A stretch of 64,000 bases of DNA from Cranoglanis bouderius (Eukaryota > Chordata > Actinopteri > Siluriformes > Cranoglanididae). The stretch lies in contig CM042551.1 in assembly GCA_023630585.1 (NCBI GenBank), positions 6,072,501 to 6,136,500 of the forward strand, written 5' to 3'. The translations under genes were made by a program, and so were the position numbers. Positions 39,501 through 49,574 of the stretch are shown here, piece after piece; within the stretch, counting starts at the first letter, position 1, and every line of letters starts with the position of its first letter. The notes below the pieces were generated by a model that did not search any database, was not told the origin of the DNA, and worked only from the letters and a program-made list of their open reading frames with translations.

Positions 39501-40178
39501 GATAAAAAGTATGACATATCGTGTGGTATACAAGGAATAAAGTACTCCATGACATGCTGTTATTGGAAAATAAAGGGCTTCAAGTTTTGATGTTAAGGCA
39601 TTAAATACATCTTCAAAATAAAGATACAAAGCAGCTACCAACTCGGCAGCAGTGTGTACAATAGCAATTTGATCAGTGTTTAGTGCAACCATACAATGTC
39701 TATTTGGGATGGGAATTCTGGCTTTTTTTGTGAATCACCAATAAGAGCCGACTCTTTCGACTCTCAGGCGGATCATTACAATTTTTCTTCTTAAACCCTC
39801 ACTGACATGCTGCCTCATACACACAGTTGTTCGGCTCAGATGTAAAATTGAGTTTTCTACGGCAAAATTTCGATTTTTAACGGTGTTGTTGCCTGCATAG
39901 ACAAAAAAAGGGCTCATATTCGCGAGTCGGCTCTCAACGTTCACATAAAAGATTCGGCTCAAAGAACCGACTCCGCAGAGAATGACACATCACTAATGTA
40001 TTTTCCGAACCGTGAAAACAGTACGCTTTTTAGATTAGCAGGAACAAAAACAAAATGTCAAAACAATGCAAAATGTATTGTGTTGTAAACTGACCTTGTT
40101 TGGTTTTCTGTTGTGTGTTTGAACAAACGAGTGTTCCCACTGTTTTAAGAGAATTTTTAAGTCGTTGTATCGGTCCAT
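22873..40178 (-). CDS. recql4: RecQ-like DNA helicase Q4, complete
   Basis: Twenty-four exons in phase, in transcript order: 40178-40095, 38952-38919, 38161-38058, 37940-37797, 37643-36670, 35449-35350, 35241-35091, 33868-33734, 33042-32890, 32772-32680, 32142-32006, 31556-31473, 31355-31167, 30500-30318, 30165-29967, 29323-29046, 28727-28593, 27579-27165, 27056-26927, 25576-25419, 24896-24707, 23626-23461, 23357-23249, 22994-22873. They encode about 1,488 aa (human about 1,208). The N-terminus (MDRYNDLKILLKQWEHSF, then DDIAAAPEDTKKLYKEYR) is the Sld2-like replication-initiation domain. A long basic region in exon 5 follows, then a CCHC zinc knuckle (Cys514, Cys517, His522, Cys527). The helicase core has Walker A TGMGKS (Lys671), DEAH (Asp773-His776) and motif VI QEIGRAGRDG. 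The C-terminus has GGDLHELRRHIYADTV and IGSPCYPAQMYGRDRRYWRR. Extra length lies in exon 5 and an acidic Gln/Glu-rich linker in exon 18. Donors of exons 3 and 19 were chosen by phase (GTAAGA, GTATGT). It acts in the nucleus in replication origin firing and repair. Confidence 0.95.
23835..24475 (+). repeat. Dispersed repeat family 'A', reference-quality copy
   Basis: The most complete copy, about 640 bp in a recql4 intron. It starts gattctgattggtcagaac, continues with atcgtttccatagtaacaac and gaagaagtctccagtgtcag (24100-24119), then ttcttagtaacatcacaagc, cattaaatgtaactataaa, agaggaataaaacactgtt and ends cctattataacagcacacc. There is no open frame of note. It behaves like an old non-autonomous DNA element, but I cannot assign a superfamily from its ends. 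Confidence 0.65.
25625..25790 (+). repeat. Dispersed repeat family 'A', 5' fragment
   Basis: Carries only the first blocks of family A (gattctgattaatcaatc; gcaaatcactggtttatatt). It is located in a recql4 intron. Confidence 0.45.
26250..26605 (+). mobile_element. tRNA-derived SINE with perfect target duplication
   Basis: A 356-bp SINE in the recql4 intron between exons 19 and 20. The head holds RNA polymerase III promoter boxes: an A box in tggcttagtggttagc and a B box in ggttcaattcc. The body contains gtttgcatgttctccccgtg and the tail is a (ATGG)n run. Identical 12-bp duplications aatttgtcagtg flank it (26238-26249 and 26606-26617), so it is a complete and fairly recent insertion. It is not a functional tRNA gene. 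Confidence 0.93.
28030..28475. repeat. (ATGG)-based minisatellite
   Basis: About 440 bp of imperfect tetranucleotide repeats (gatggatggatgattggatg and variants) in the recql4 intron upstream of exon 18. Open frames on the minus strand rich in HPS/SNHPS are by-products of the repeat. It might derive from a SINE tail like the one at 26590-26605. Confidence 0.9.
30504..30576. repeat. (CA)n microsatellite touching a recql4 splice acceptor
   Basis: About 36 CA units lie immediately upstream (minus strand) of recql4 exon 14, whose acceptor reads tgtgtgtag|GTACTG. On the transcribed strand the tract is (TG)n and takes the place of a normal polypyrimidine tract. A similar but shorter tract (31358-31382) precedes exon 13. 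Confidence 0.92.
31356..31382. repeat. (CA)n microsatellite at recql4 exon 13 acceptor
   Basis: About 12 CA units directly abut the acceptor of exon 13 (tgtgtgtag|GTCAAAG on the minus strand). The exon encodes the DEAH box. Confidence 0.9.
33195..33466 (+). repeat. LINE 3' end (L2/RTE-like), copy 2
   Basis: A 5'-truncated tail of the same LINE family as 19945-20412, ending atacaaataaaattggattg with a short GAAT-type tail. It lies in a recql4 intron, antisense to the gene. Confidence 0.8.
34003..34372. mobile_element. PIF/Harbinger-like MITE
   Basis: A 370-bp element with imperfect inverted ends (cgctgcgtcccaattcgcct on the left; the reverse complement of the right end reads tgctgtgtctcaatttgcct) and TTA on both sides (34000-34002 and 34373-34375). 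A three-base TWA duplication and a non-coding body fit a Harbinger MITE. It lies in a recql4 intron. Confidence 0.7.
35631..36250 (+). repeat. (GAGT)n/(GA)n and family A broken by hAT-like family 'B' copy 2
   Basis: A GAGT/GA simple repeat (35631-35685) is followed by the family A block actggtgaaggaacgactgt. Then comes a family B copy (about 35700-36046, ending tcctgtacggactg), and family A resumes with ggcaaattcctgtggtataa (36121-36140). The B copy lacks its left end. A 120-codon plus frame here (35819-36181) crosses the repeat junction and is not a gene, although its first part resembles a decayed transposase. Confidence 0.55.
38220..38850 (+). repeat. Family 'A' copy split by hAT-like family 'B' copy 3
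   Basis: Family A begins with agaaggagtctccagtgtta at 38240. At 38312 a family B element (cagtccctctagg to cctgtacgaactg, 280 bp) interrupts it, and family A resumes at about 38592 with the aacttcaagaaag block. The order shows that B moved after A. All of it lies in a recql4 intron. Confidence 0.65.
39055..39292 (-). mobile_element. piggyBac-type MITE, short copy
   Basis: The reverse complement of the element at 63104-63489. It shares ggaagttttgtggctttta, gatgacatcattctgcactt and the terminal cacggggactttaa. It has lost about a third of the length. TTAA-like tetramers lie near both ends (39053 and 39289). It lies in the first recql4 intron. Confidence 0.6.
39395..39600 (+). repeat. Dispersed repeat family 'A', 3' part
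   Basis: Contains ggttagtgaaggaacaactg, ttatagctgttataacacaa, a degraded gtaactaactt block, aggaataaagtactcc and attggaaaataaagggctt, in family order. It lies in the first recql4 intron. Confidence 0.55.
39698..39996. mobile_element. hAT-like MITE of the 'GAGCCGACTC' type
   Basis: About 300 bp with inverted blocks aagagccgactctttcgact near the left and agattcggctcaaagaaccg near the right, and a gatgacacatcact terminus. The pattern of self-complementary GAGCCGA motifs is common in fish hAT MITEs. The exact ends are unsure. Confidence 0.5.
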
Positions 40179-40357
40179 GTTAGTAACAAGGCTTCTGTTT
40201 AGCTCGCGCTGAAATACGTTATTGCGGCATTAGCAATTAGCTGGTTTTAGGAATGTCATACTTTTCCCAAGGTGCTTCGTCTAATCACGACAAATCTGCA
40301 TGCCGTAGTTCAATCAATTTAACAAACTATAACACACACAGTTACAGTTCAACCGCG

Positions 40358-40387
40358 ACGCCAAACTTTAAACACAGCGCGCCAAAA
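40358..40387 (-). promoter_or_regulatory. E2F-type sites upstream of recql4
   Basis: On the recql4 strand 40377-40387 reads TTTTGGCGCGC, a full E2F consensus (TTTSSCGC). A second, weaker site (GTTTGGCGTCGC) lies at 40353-40364. They are about 180-210 bases upstream of the start codon, in the only CpG-containing stretch around the gene. E2F control would suit an S-phase helicase. The transcription start itself cannot be seen, so function is inferred. Confidence 0.55.
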
Positions 40388-40458
40388 TGACACGCGCGCC
40401 ACATAAACACGGAAAGAGGCGTTTCCATATTCCCTATCAAAATAAGAGTTCCCATACC

Positions 40459-41545
40459 CAGAGGTGGACGGTAACGAAGTACACTTACCTGAGTACTGTA
40501 CTTGAGTACACTTTTTGAGTATCTGTACTTTACTTGAGTATTAGTATTCCTTCTGGAAATTTGTGACTTTAACTTCACTACGTTTGAAAAACAAATATCG
40601 TACTTTTCACTCCACTACATTTCTATCGAGGTCCTCGAGTCGAAAGTCGTTACCATGTAGCAGCTTTGAAAATCAGTGGATGATTTTTTTTTTTCTTCTC
40701 TAAAACATGTTTTAGAGGTTTTTTTGCAGGTGACAGACAATAATCACTCTTGTGTGGTCCCGTGTAGTGAAGTTCAATGATTTCCCTGCATTTTTTGAAC
40801 ACTGATCAGTTGGCAAAATGAAAGAAGACGGTTCCTCAGAGCAGGCCATACCCATGACCATACTTAAAAAGTATGTTCCAGTTTTCTGAAAAGGTCAAAG
40901 ATTCTTTTCGTTTGAAATGTTTGCTTTGTTTGCCTAAAACAAAGCAAATCACAGTCAAATGTAAATGAGATTAAGAGATAAATAAGTTAATATCTTGTAA
41001 CTTTTATAGTTTGTTTTTTTTTGTTACCTTGCATAATTACTATAGTTATGTGTAGAGCTGCACGATTAATCATAAAAAGTGATCGCGATCTCGATTCAAA
41101 CACCCACACGATCTCTTTCCTAAATGATGACGATTCACCTGTCTATTAAAGCTTTGAGAAAAATCACACTGGAACATTCAAATCTGCGTTGGTGCTGCCG
41201 CTGAGCCAGAGAGAGAGCAGTTATCATTTCTATAGCTTTTATAACATTCTACAAGCTCTTTATTCCACAGATACTACAAGCTAGTCAGTGTATTCAGTAG
41301 GTTGCTACTTGTTGTATGTAAGTATTACATACAACAATGTAACAATAATAAAACAACGCATTGACATAAAAAAGGAAATTTACTTTTGATACTTTTAAAA
41401 GCAAGTTCTTCTGTACTTTAACTTAAGTAAAAATCTGTCTTAACAACTTTCACTTGTAATGGAGTCATATTTGGAGTAGTATCTGTACTTTCAAGTAATC
41501 AATCAAGTAATCAAGTAATGTAGCTGTGTACTTTGTCCACCTCTG
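40459..41545. mobile_element. hAT transposon, non-autonomous, 1,087 bp
   Basis: Perfect 11-bp inverted ends cagaggtggac (40459-40469) and gtccacctctg (41535-41545) are flanked by an exact 8-bp duplication cccatacc (40451-40458 and 41546-41553). The sub-terminal regions are rich in gtactt/aagtac repeats, likely transposase-binding sites. Inside, near 40800-40990, a relic of a transposase N-terminus remains (VKDSFRLKCLLCLPKTKQI), with a CxxC pair like a BED zinc finger. No catalytic domain remains. It lies about 280 bp upstream of the recql4 start codon. Confidence 0.93.
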
Positions 41546-41733
41546 CCCATACCAAGCTAAGAGCATTAACCGTGATGGATTTACTCAGTTATAAAGTAAA
41601 AGATAAGAGGGTATTTTTCATGATTTCCAGGTAATGAGACTTTATTTTAGCAACATATTTGATTTTAGAGCTCACAAAAACAGAACACATGGACATTTTA
41701 GAAATCGAATTATCAATTCAATACACCACAATA

Positions 41734-42272
41734 CACTATATGGCCACACTGTTTGGGGACACCTGACAATCACAGCCATATGTGCTTCTTCCCCAAACTG
41801 TTGCCACAAAGTTGGAAGCACACAATTGTATAGAATGTCTCTGTATGCTGTAGCGTTACAGTTTCCCTTCACTGGAACTAAGAGGCCCAAACCTGTTCTA
41901 GCATGACAATGCCCCTGTACACAAAGTGAGCTCCATGAATACGTGGTTTGCCAAGGCTGGAGTGGAAGAACTCAAGTGTCCTGCACAGATCCCTGACCTC
42001 AACCCCACTGAACAATTCTGGGATGAACTGGAACGCCGACTGCACCCCAGACCTCCTCACCTGACATCAGTGCCTGATCTCACTAATGCTCTTGTAGCTG
42101 AATGAACACAAATCCCCACAGCCACGTTCCAAAATCTAGTGGAAAGCCTTCCCAGAAGAGTGGAGGTTATTATAACAGCAAAGAGTGGATTACACCTGGA
42201 ATGGGATGTTCAGCAAGCGCACATGAGCGTTATGGTCAGGTGTCCGCATACAGTACTTTTGGCCGTGTAGTG
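41734..42272. mobile_element. Tc1-derived MITE with inverted transposase relic, copy 2
   Basis: A 539-bp element with the widespread fish Tc1 terminus cactatatggcc (41734) and ggccgtgtagtg (42272), and TA duplications on both sides. On the minus strand it keeps VKGNCNATAYRDILYN and VLPTLWQQFGEE (about 41880-41800). On the plus strand it keeps FWDELERRLHPRPP (about 42018-42060). As in the copy at 13490, the two transposase parts face opposite ways, so the inversion predates the spread of the family. Confidence 0.85.
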
Positions 42273-42752
42273 TATGCACAATATGAAACATAATAAGTGT
42301 GCCTTTCATCTAAAACACATATATACATAACATTATAAAGTATCTTTTTTGTTTGCAAAAACAAACATGTACGTAGTATGACTATTACAGTGAATAAATG
42401 AATAAACATTAACAATGAATTATATTAAAAATAGAATATTTGACAGGACCAGAAACGGATATCTGTTGAACACCTTTGTTTAATGGGTTAAATAAATGAA
42501 TAAATAAACAAAAATAAATAAAATGTTGCATTAAAATACATGAAATGTTGCATTACGTAATATACAATTAACACTTACAGTATAAAATCTTTTTAATATT
42601 TTTGTTTTATATACACAGAGCTTCCAGAAAAATGTGCATTGAATGTTTATTGAATCCAATAAAATGTTTAATTCATTTTGATACTATTAGATAATAAACT
42701 AAAGTACAGACAGGTTTTAGACATGCTTTTATGCATAATAAGCTTTCTGTCT

Positions 42753-44501
42753 TTACTTGATGATAGACTTTATGACCTCTCGGAGTTTGCGGTGTCCCAC
42801 AGCCAGTATGATAGGGGAGAAGGCGATGAAGGCACTGTTGCAGAAACGCGAAAAAACCAGCAGGTATGAAGATGAGGCACCACGGCTGTAGTTAAAGTAG
42901 TTCACTGAGATGACACTAGCACCCCAGGGAATGATGAACAAAATGATCAAACCTAGAATGACCTAGAGAGACAGAGAATATTATAAAAGCATAAACACAG
43001 GGATATGAATAGAAATTGAGTAAATAAGGCCTGGTTTTATGAGAATCTTTACATCTATATCTATAATCTCTGTTAATGGACAGTTATATAAAATGTAGTA
43101 AATGTCGGACCTTGGCTGCACGTCTCTCCGCCGGCACTCTGCGTAGGACGGGAGCATCCTGATTCTTATTGGCGGTGTTGTGTTTGTTTCCGTGTGTGTA
43201 CAGTATGAAGAGCGAGCCCAGGCTCAAGCTGCTCATGAGGATGATGGGGATGACCTCATGGATCACCATGGATATGGTGGCAAATACAAGACCACTGTAA
43301 ATGGAGGGAAAATCCCACAAGCAGCCCAGTAATGGACGGGTTGTACTGCTCACTAACATCAATGTCTGTAGAGGAACAAAGATAATGAGTATGACTAGTG
43401 AGTGAGCTGTTATCAGCTGAGTAACTGAACGGATTTCTCTTCTTATTTATTAGTCACACACTGAAACTACTATAGTGAGTAGTAATTTTTTTTTTTTATG
43501 TCATGTGGACAGTGGCAGCTCACATTTGATAAAGTGAATGTAAATGTAGACATTGTGGAACATAGATATTGTATATGCTGTTTGTTTCCTTCCCTCACCT
43601 CACTGGCGTTCTCGCCTCCATTTGTAGAGTACACAAAAGCAGGGACTGAGTAGAGGAGGTTGAGGGTCCAGATGAGACCGAAGCTCATTAGTAGGGCTTT
43701 GGGAGCACCACGTGATGGGTTTAGACTAGCGATGGGAGGGCCTATCCTTTTCAAAGTGTAAAAATGGAACGCACTGAGAAAAAGCGTCGACCAAATATTC
43801 ACTGAACGCAGCCAGACCCACACACCCATCATGAACTGACACCCATCCTTACCGGATAACACCTTCAGCAAGAGATGAGAAGAGAAACAATATTAATAGG
43901 TAACTGGCAAGAGATGGAGGCAACTAGATGTGCTACAATATTGTCACGGATATTCTCTTTTCTCTTTTCAGTCCTTTTCTGTTTTCAGTCCTTGAAGTGA
44001 AAATTTATGTGCACAAATCAAACACTTGGCAATGATCCTAGCTAGCCAGGATGGAATCAAAATAAATCATGTTTATGTCTTTTTTTCCCACCCTTTTTTC
44101 ACCCACAGTAATCACCAGTGATAAGTTGTAATTGTAACTCGTACATTAGTTTGTAGGAGTTGCATATTTGAGTCCCACATACTGTATGTGCACTGTTAAT
44201 AATAATAAATGATAACTCAATTATATCCTTTAAACAATGTGTACTATTTTGATGATTTAACTTGTGTTTATCCCTACTTTTCAGAAACAGCCAGTTATCT
44301 TTCTAGTCTGCTTAAAAAACTAGTCAGCTCTCCAGCCTGTTTTTCAGTTCAAATCTAAGTTCCCCAAAGCCTTGTAACACCGTTATAATGTAGCACGAAT
44401 ATCATAATAACTACTTTCTCTACCTGTTAAGATTATCTTAACCTTTTGATGCTTTCGGGAAACCTCATCCCACCTCCTCTTCCTCCTCTTGTATAACCCC
44501 C

Positions 44502-44586
<85 letters not shown>

Positions 44587-44863
44587 TCCTTTGTACCTTG
44601 TATCCAAAGTCTGCGGTGACCAGCAGGATGTTCCTCATCATCGACACCATCAGGTTAGATAAGGCCATGTTGACCAGGATCATGTCGGAGTTGCGTCCCC
44701 CTCCAGGTTCCCGAATAATACTGTTCCCTACCACCAAGATCACCATGACATTTCCAAAAATGCCAAGAAGCACCAGGACTAGGTATGAAGCGATCAGAAC
44801 ATCTGTCACCGGAACTGTTGATACTTTTTTAATCAATGTGACAGTTTTATTGGCTAGCATCAT
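42753..44863 (-). CDS. ORA/V1R-like olfactory receptor, tandem copy A
   Basis: Four exons in phase: 44863-44597, 43862-43599, 43365-43111 and 42962-42753 (stop 42755-42753), giving 331 aa. Exon 1 has a short N-terminus with one NxT site (NKT), TM1 (LVLVLLGIFGNVMVILVV) and TM2 (MILVNMALSNLMVSMMRN). Exon 2 has the TM3 Cys, MMGVWVWLRSVNIWSTLFL, then HFYTLKRIGPP and TM4. Exon 3 has the second-loop Cys and TM5. Exon 4 has TM6-7, ending SPIILAVGHRKLREVI. This is a class A-type seven-helix chemoreceptor of the fish ora (V1R-related) family. The multi-exon structure suggests the ora3/ora4 branch (recalled, not proven here). It probably acts in olfactory sensory neurons. There is no frameshift or stop. 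Confidence 0.85.
44502..44584. repeat. (CA)n microsatellite in intron 1 of receptor copy A
   Basis: About 41 uninterrupted CA units, starting 13 bases from the exon 1 donor (AAG|GTACAAAGG at 44597 on the minus strand). It is absent from copy B. Cysteine/valine-rich frames across it are artefacts. Confidence 0.95.
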
Positions 44864-45905
44864 GGATAAATCTAATAATAAATCATTAATCTGTCCTATG
44901 ACCTGTTAGACATAGAGAAAATGCCTATACTTGTAAAGCTAACCCTACTACTACCAGTACGCTTGTAATCGATGTTCTACCAAATGGTCTTTATCTCAGA
45001 TGCTTCCTGTTTCTCACTGCCTACATTTGATCCCACCTCTTCAGGGCCAATAGGGCCAATCCTAAGTAGAGTTGTCTTTATCTCTGTGGATCAGGCGGAG
45101 GATACTGAACTCAACAAGTTCAGAATCAGCTCCCCCAGATTCTCCTTCAGGCAAGTTCAATTAAGATGCTGCCGATGAAAGAGATTTCACCAAAAATAGT
45201 GAAACCTTTTGTTTAGCTGAGCATACATCTCTCATAACGTAGGATTAATTAATTTGGCTAATTGAAACATAGGTCGTTAACAACTAATTAATCAACAAGC
45301 TCTGTTGTTGATATCATCAGTGAGGGAGTGTTTATTCTCTGACACCACCTGTGGTTTGAGGATTATGAATTAAACATAGACGCCATTCTTGCTGTGTATG
45401 AGGGTGATCTGGGTGTGTTGGGATTTCCAGTAGACGTCATCCTTTTTTAAATGATGTGCTGAGCACGTATTAACAGAGAAACTGGGAATTAACTGACCTT
45501 TGCCTAATTGATTCAAACCTTGTTAGCAGACTAATTAGTTAACCACCTCGGCTACATATATTATTAAAGTGGGTGAAAGACTGAATGTGCTTTTATACTG
45601 GGATATTAAAGACAAGCAAGAACCCAGATCGTATCTTTTAAATTTAATTGAAGGGGAAAAAAAGAGGCAAAAGACAGAAGGTAAGACTTTATAATAACTT
45701 CTGTCACTGCCATTTCTTGCAATATGTCGCAAAAAGCAATTGTTTATGGGTTAAAAGTTACACCAATCTGTACTGAACAAAGACTAAGGAGAATAAGAAG
45801 AATAGGACATACACATTAGTAAAAAGAAACAAAAACACTAAATAGTTAATAATAGATTTATTACTTCTGTTTCGTTTCTTGCTCCAACTATTAATCTTGT
45901 AGTTT
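44864..45905 (-). promoter_or_regulatory. Upstream region of receptor copy A, duplicated in copy B
   Basis: This region matches 56480-58380 in blocks. Block one includes gaaagagatttcaccaaaaa (45178-45197; 56787-56806). Block two includes ttaacagagaaactgggaat (45470-45489; 57920-57939) and accttgttagcagactaat. Block three includes ggtaagactttataataact (45679-45698; 58147-58166). It was copied with the gene and probably contains its promoter. Any untranslated first exon is not visible. Confidence 0.5.
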
Positions 45906-46164
45906 AAAAATAAATAAATAAATAAAAAATAAAAAACTAACTGTAGCCAAATTTTGTTGCTTGCTAGCTAACTACTTAACAGAAACCTAAATGGGCTTTT
46001 ATTTGGTTGAACAATAAACAATTTTTTTACTATAACATTAGTTCTGTCATGGTTTGAAAAATAAATAAATAAATAAATAGACTTTATACTTTTATACTGT
46101 CATTTATTCAACATTCACAATTTATTTTTCTTTTAATGTACACAATAGGCTCAGTAATATAGAT

Positions 46165-46506
46165 GTCTGGTTTATACTTCTATTGCACAAAATTATTTTG
46201 GGACATTAAAGTGACATGTGAAGGCCAATGTATGGTAACCCATGCTTGGAATTTGTCCTCTGCATTTAACCCATCCAAGTTAGTGCACACATTAGGAGTT
46301 GTGAGTATTGAACACACACACACACTACAAACTGTGAACACACCCGGAGCAGGGGGCAGCCATTTTTGCTGCGGCACCCGGGGAGCAGTTGAGGGTTAAG
46401 GACCTTGCTCAAGTGCCCAACAGTGGCAGCTTGGCGACGCTGGGATTTGAACTCATGGCCTTCCAATCAATAGCCCAACTTCTTAACCACTGAGCTACCA
46501 CCATCA
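46165..46506 (-). mobile_element. tRNA-derived SINE, second family
   Basis: Read on the minus strand it starts with a tRNA-like head: an A box in tagctcagtggttaag and a B box in gagttcaaatccc. It continues with ggcagccatttttgctgcgg-like body sequence read backwards and ends in the tgtcactttaatgtccc tail. No clear target duplication. Not a functional tRNA gene. Confidence 0.75.
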
Positions 46507-46849
46507 ACTTTCATCTTAGTATTGAAAGATGAAAATAAAATAGCCAAATTCCAGACTTCTGGACTTGTATAAGCAATACAGAATCTGTCCATGCTACTAA
46601 CAGAGTCTGCAAAATCATTTTTCAAGTCATGTAGGAAATTATGTAGGCTAAGATCAAGTGGCAAAATTCAAAAGGGTAATCCAAAAAAGTAAACAAAGAA
46701 ACAGAATGAGGTCATACACACAAGGACGAGGCAGAATTCAATGGCTCATTTTTTGGGGGTGGTTTGGACCCCACGAGAGATGGATGGCCCCCAAAGCTGG
46801 GTGGTTCAATGGTCCAATACAAAATGTGTCTCTCATGGAGACCTAGGGC

Positions 46850-47862
46850 TTTTTTCTGGGTGGTGGCCTTCCTAATCAACTAGAACTTTTGATTTCCCCC
46901 ATTGCCTGGAGTCAAGAAGTATTCAGATACTGTAGAGTCGTGCTCCCTTGATCTCCTGCAGTGGTAGTGTCTCAGCTCTGGTCACCTGGTTTTGAAAGGG
47001 TGGATAGACAGGTTTTAGCTTGGAGATATGAAAGTTGGGTGCAATCTGGGTGGTAATTCTGGTTTATATTCTACAGGGTTAACTTGTCTTAAAATCTTAA
47101 ATGAACCAATGAAACTGTGACTTTCAAATGAAGTCTGAGTTTCAGGTTCCAGGTGGAGAGCCAGACCATCTGCCCTTGTTGCATTTGAGGTTGTAGGCAG
47201 TGTTAACAGTCTGCTTGGCTTTTTGTTGGTGGATGTTACTCTGTAGTCAGATGTGCACTGCCTTCCAGGTTTGTTCACGCTTTCGTATCCATTGGTTCAC
47301 TGAAGATACATCTGAGGGTTCCCCTGACCAAGGAAAGACTAGTGGTTGGTAGCCAAGTATACATTGTAAGTGGGTCAGACCAGTGGAAGAGTGCATTAGA
47401 GAATGTTGGGCATATTTGGCCAAAGGAAAGGAGCGGCTCTAGTTGTGCTGGTTGTTACTGCAGTAGGTCCTCAAAAACCTCCTGATTTCCTGATTTAGTC
47501 ATTCAACCTGGCTGTTGGACTGAGGGTGGTAATCTAAGCACAGCCTGATATTAATATGTAATTGTTTGCAAAATGCTTGCCTTACCAGAGGCCATAATGC
47601 TTGAACGCTTCTCTGACAATAACTTCTGCAGTTTCAATGGCTGTGGGCAGCTTGGCCAGAGGTATTAAACAGCATGATTTAGAGAATCTGTCTATATGGG
47701 GTTGTTAGCTTGAGACATAAGGAGGTGTGTGATAAAGTCTACTGTTACATGCAATCATGGGCGTTGTGGGATGGGTAGTAGTTCCAGGAGTTTTGTGGGT
47801 TGCTACCTAGGGGAAAGGAGGCAATGTGAATGGTCTCATGCCACAGTATCTGAACCACACCT
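46850..47862 (-). pseudogene. Ty3/gypsy-type retrotransposon pol relic (integrase end)
   Basis: Several stretches of a decayed LTR-retrotransposon integrase are visible on the minus strand. They are VDFITHLL (about 47740), LAKLPTAIETAEVIV (about 47670-47620) and, downstream, the pre-chromodomain segment NPVEYKPELPPRLHPTF (about 47080-47030). Stops and frameshifts are frequent and no LTRs are seen, so it is a fossil fragment. Confidence 0.7.
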
Positions 47863-47869
47863 ACTTCGT

Positions 47870-49035
47870 TCAAAAGGTGCAGGCTATTTGTTCGTACTTT
47901 GAATAGTGAAGGCTACAGCAGGGGGTAGAGCTTTCTCTTACAAAGCCCCACAGTTAAGGAACAGCATTCCAATTACTGTTCAGGACTCAGACACAGTCTC
48001 AGTGTTTAAGTCTAGGTTGAAGACATTCTTGTTTAGTCAAGCCTTTTGTGAATAGTTTTTTCTTAGGTAAAGGAGCAGATCTGGAAGGTTTCATGGGCAT
48101 AGACTTTTCTGGTGAACTGGGATGGTTGGATGCTGTCGGCCCCCCACTCTTCCACGTTCACTCAGGTTTGTTGATGGTGGAGTGGCTGGCCACATTGGAC
48201 ACATGGACACAGGGCACCCTGCTATCTGTGTTACCTTTTGGTTCTCCCTTTTAGTTATGCTGTCATAGCTACTCTTGCCGGACTGCACACAAAGTACATT
48301 GTCCTTAACCATTACGGGACAATAAGCATACCTAATAATCTCTCTCCCTCTCTCTCCTTCTCTCTCTCTCTCTCTCTCTCTGTTTTGCTACACATACTAC
48401 TCCTAGGATACCAGTGATCCTGACCCCTTCTGCTCTCCGGACCTGCCTGATCCATCCTGATGCCGTACTTCTGGTTGAGTTCTCATCAATTGGAAATCAC
48501 TCACTGCTGCTGAGGATGGCCCCAAACGGTTCAGCCTGAAGATCACTGAGATTACGAAGGATGGTACCACTTAAAAATCATGAAGATGGCTTTGGACCAC
48601 AATTCATATGAACAGTTAAGCTATGATGGCTTAGGACTACAATTGCTATGATAGCTTTAGGACTGCAGTTGCCACGAACAATTTTGCACTCAAGTCTCCA
48701 TCAATGAACAGTCGATAACTTAAACAAAACTTACTTTATGTGAAAACTAATGAATTTCCTGGTTATACAATTGCACTTTTTGACCATGTAGTACACAGTT
48801 ATAGAGGGCTTTATTTATAATATCTGTTGTCATCCAGATGAGGATGGGTTCCCTTTTGGGTCTAGTTCAAGCTCAAGGACTTTTCCTTGCCACCATTGAC
48901 TCTGGCTTGCTCATCAGGGATAAATTCATACATTTAAAATTTATATTTGAATGTGTATATTTCTGTAAAGCAGCTTTGTTACAGCATCCATTGTTAAAAG
49001 TGCAATACAAATAAAATTGAATTGAAATGAATTGA
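47870..49035 (+). repeat. LINE 3' end (L2/RTE-like), long copy
   Basis: The longest copy of the LINE tail. It starts in the last coding stretch (gtctcagtgtttaagtctag) and passes a (CT)n tract at 48340-48382. It continues through the acttctggttgagttctcat block shared with 19958 and the cagatgaggatgggttccct block, then ends tacaaataaaattgaattga with a GAAAT-type tail. It abuts the gypsy relic. Confidence 0.8.
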
Positions 49036-49574
49036 GGGGAACTGTGCAGAGGCTAAGCAATTTTTTAAAATTATTATATTATTATTATTTTTTTATTTTA
49101 TTTATTTATTTTTTTTTTTACAAATCTTGTGACATCACAGGAAATAGGGTAGCACCAGAACTTATTTTCAATTAACCTGGCTGTTTGATGAATACCTGAA
49201 TGTCTTGAAATGAGTGAGGTACTGTATGCGCCCACTGAATTACTGGTCTTCTCATACTTGGAGGGGCATAGGTCTTGTGTTGAAGGCAGTCTGGGGCAAC
49301 TGGGTCCTCTTGTTATGAGTGCTGGATGTCTTCAATGTAATGGTATGACTATGCAGGAGGCTGGAAGATTTTCTGTTTGTTGGTTCTTGTATAGGTGGGA
49401 AAGTTCATCAGCTTTGAAATTGTCATGTCAGATGTGACAACTTATTACCCCTCACTGTGTATATATAAGTTTCCAGACAAACCAGGCACATGTATTTTTA
49501 TATGTTTATTATTTATTATAATAAACTAAGGTAGAAACATGTTTTAGACATAATGCACAATAAGCTTACTGTCT

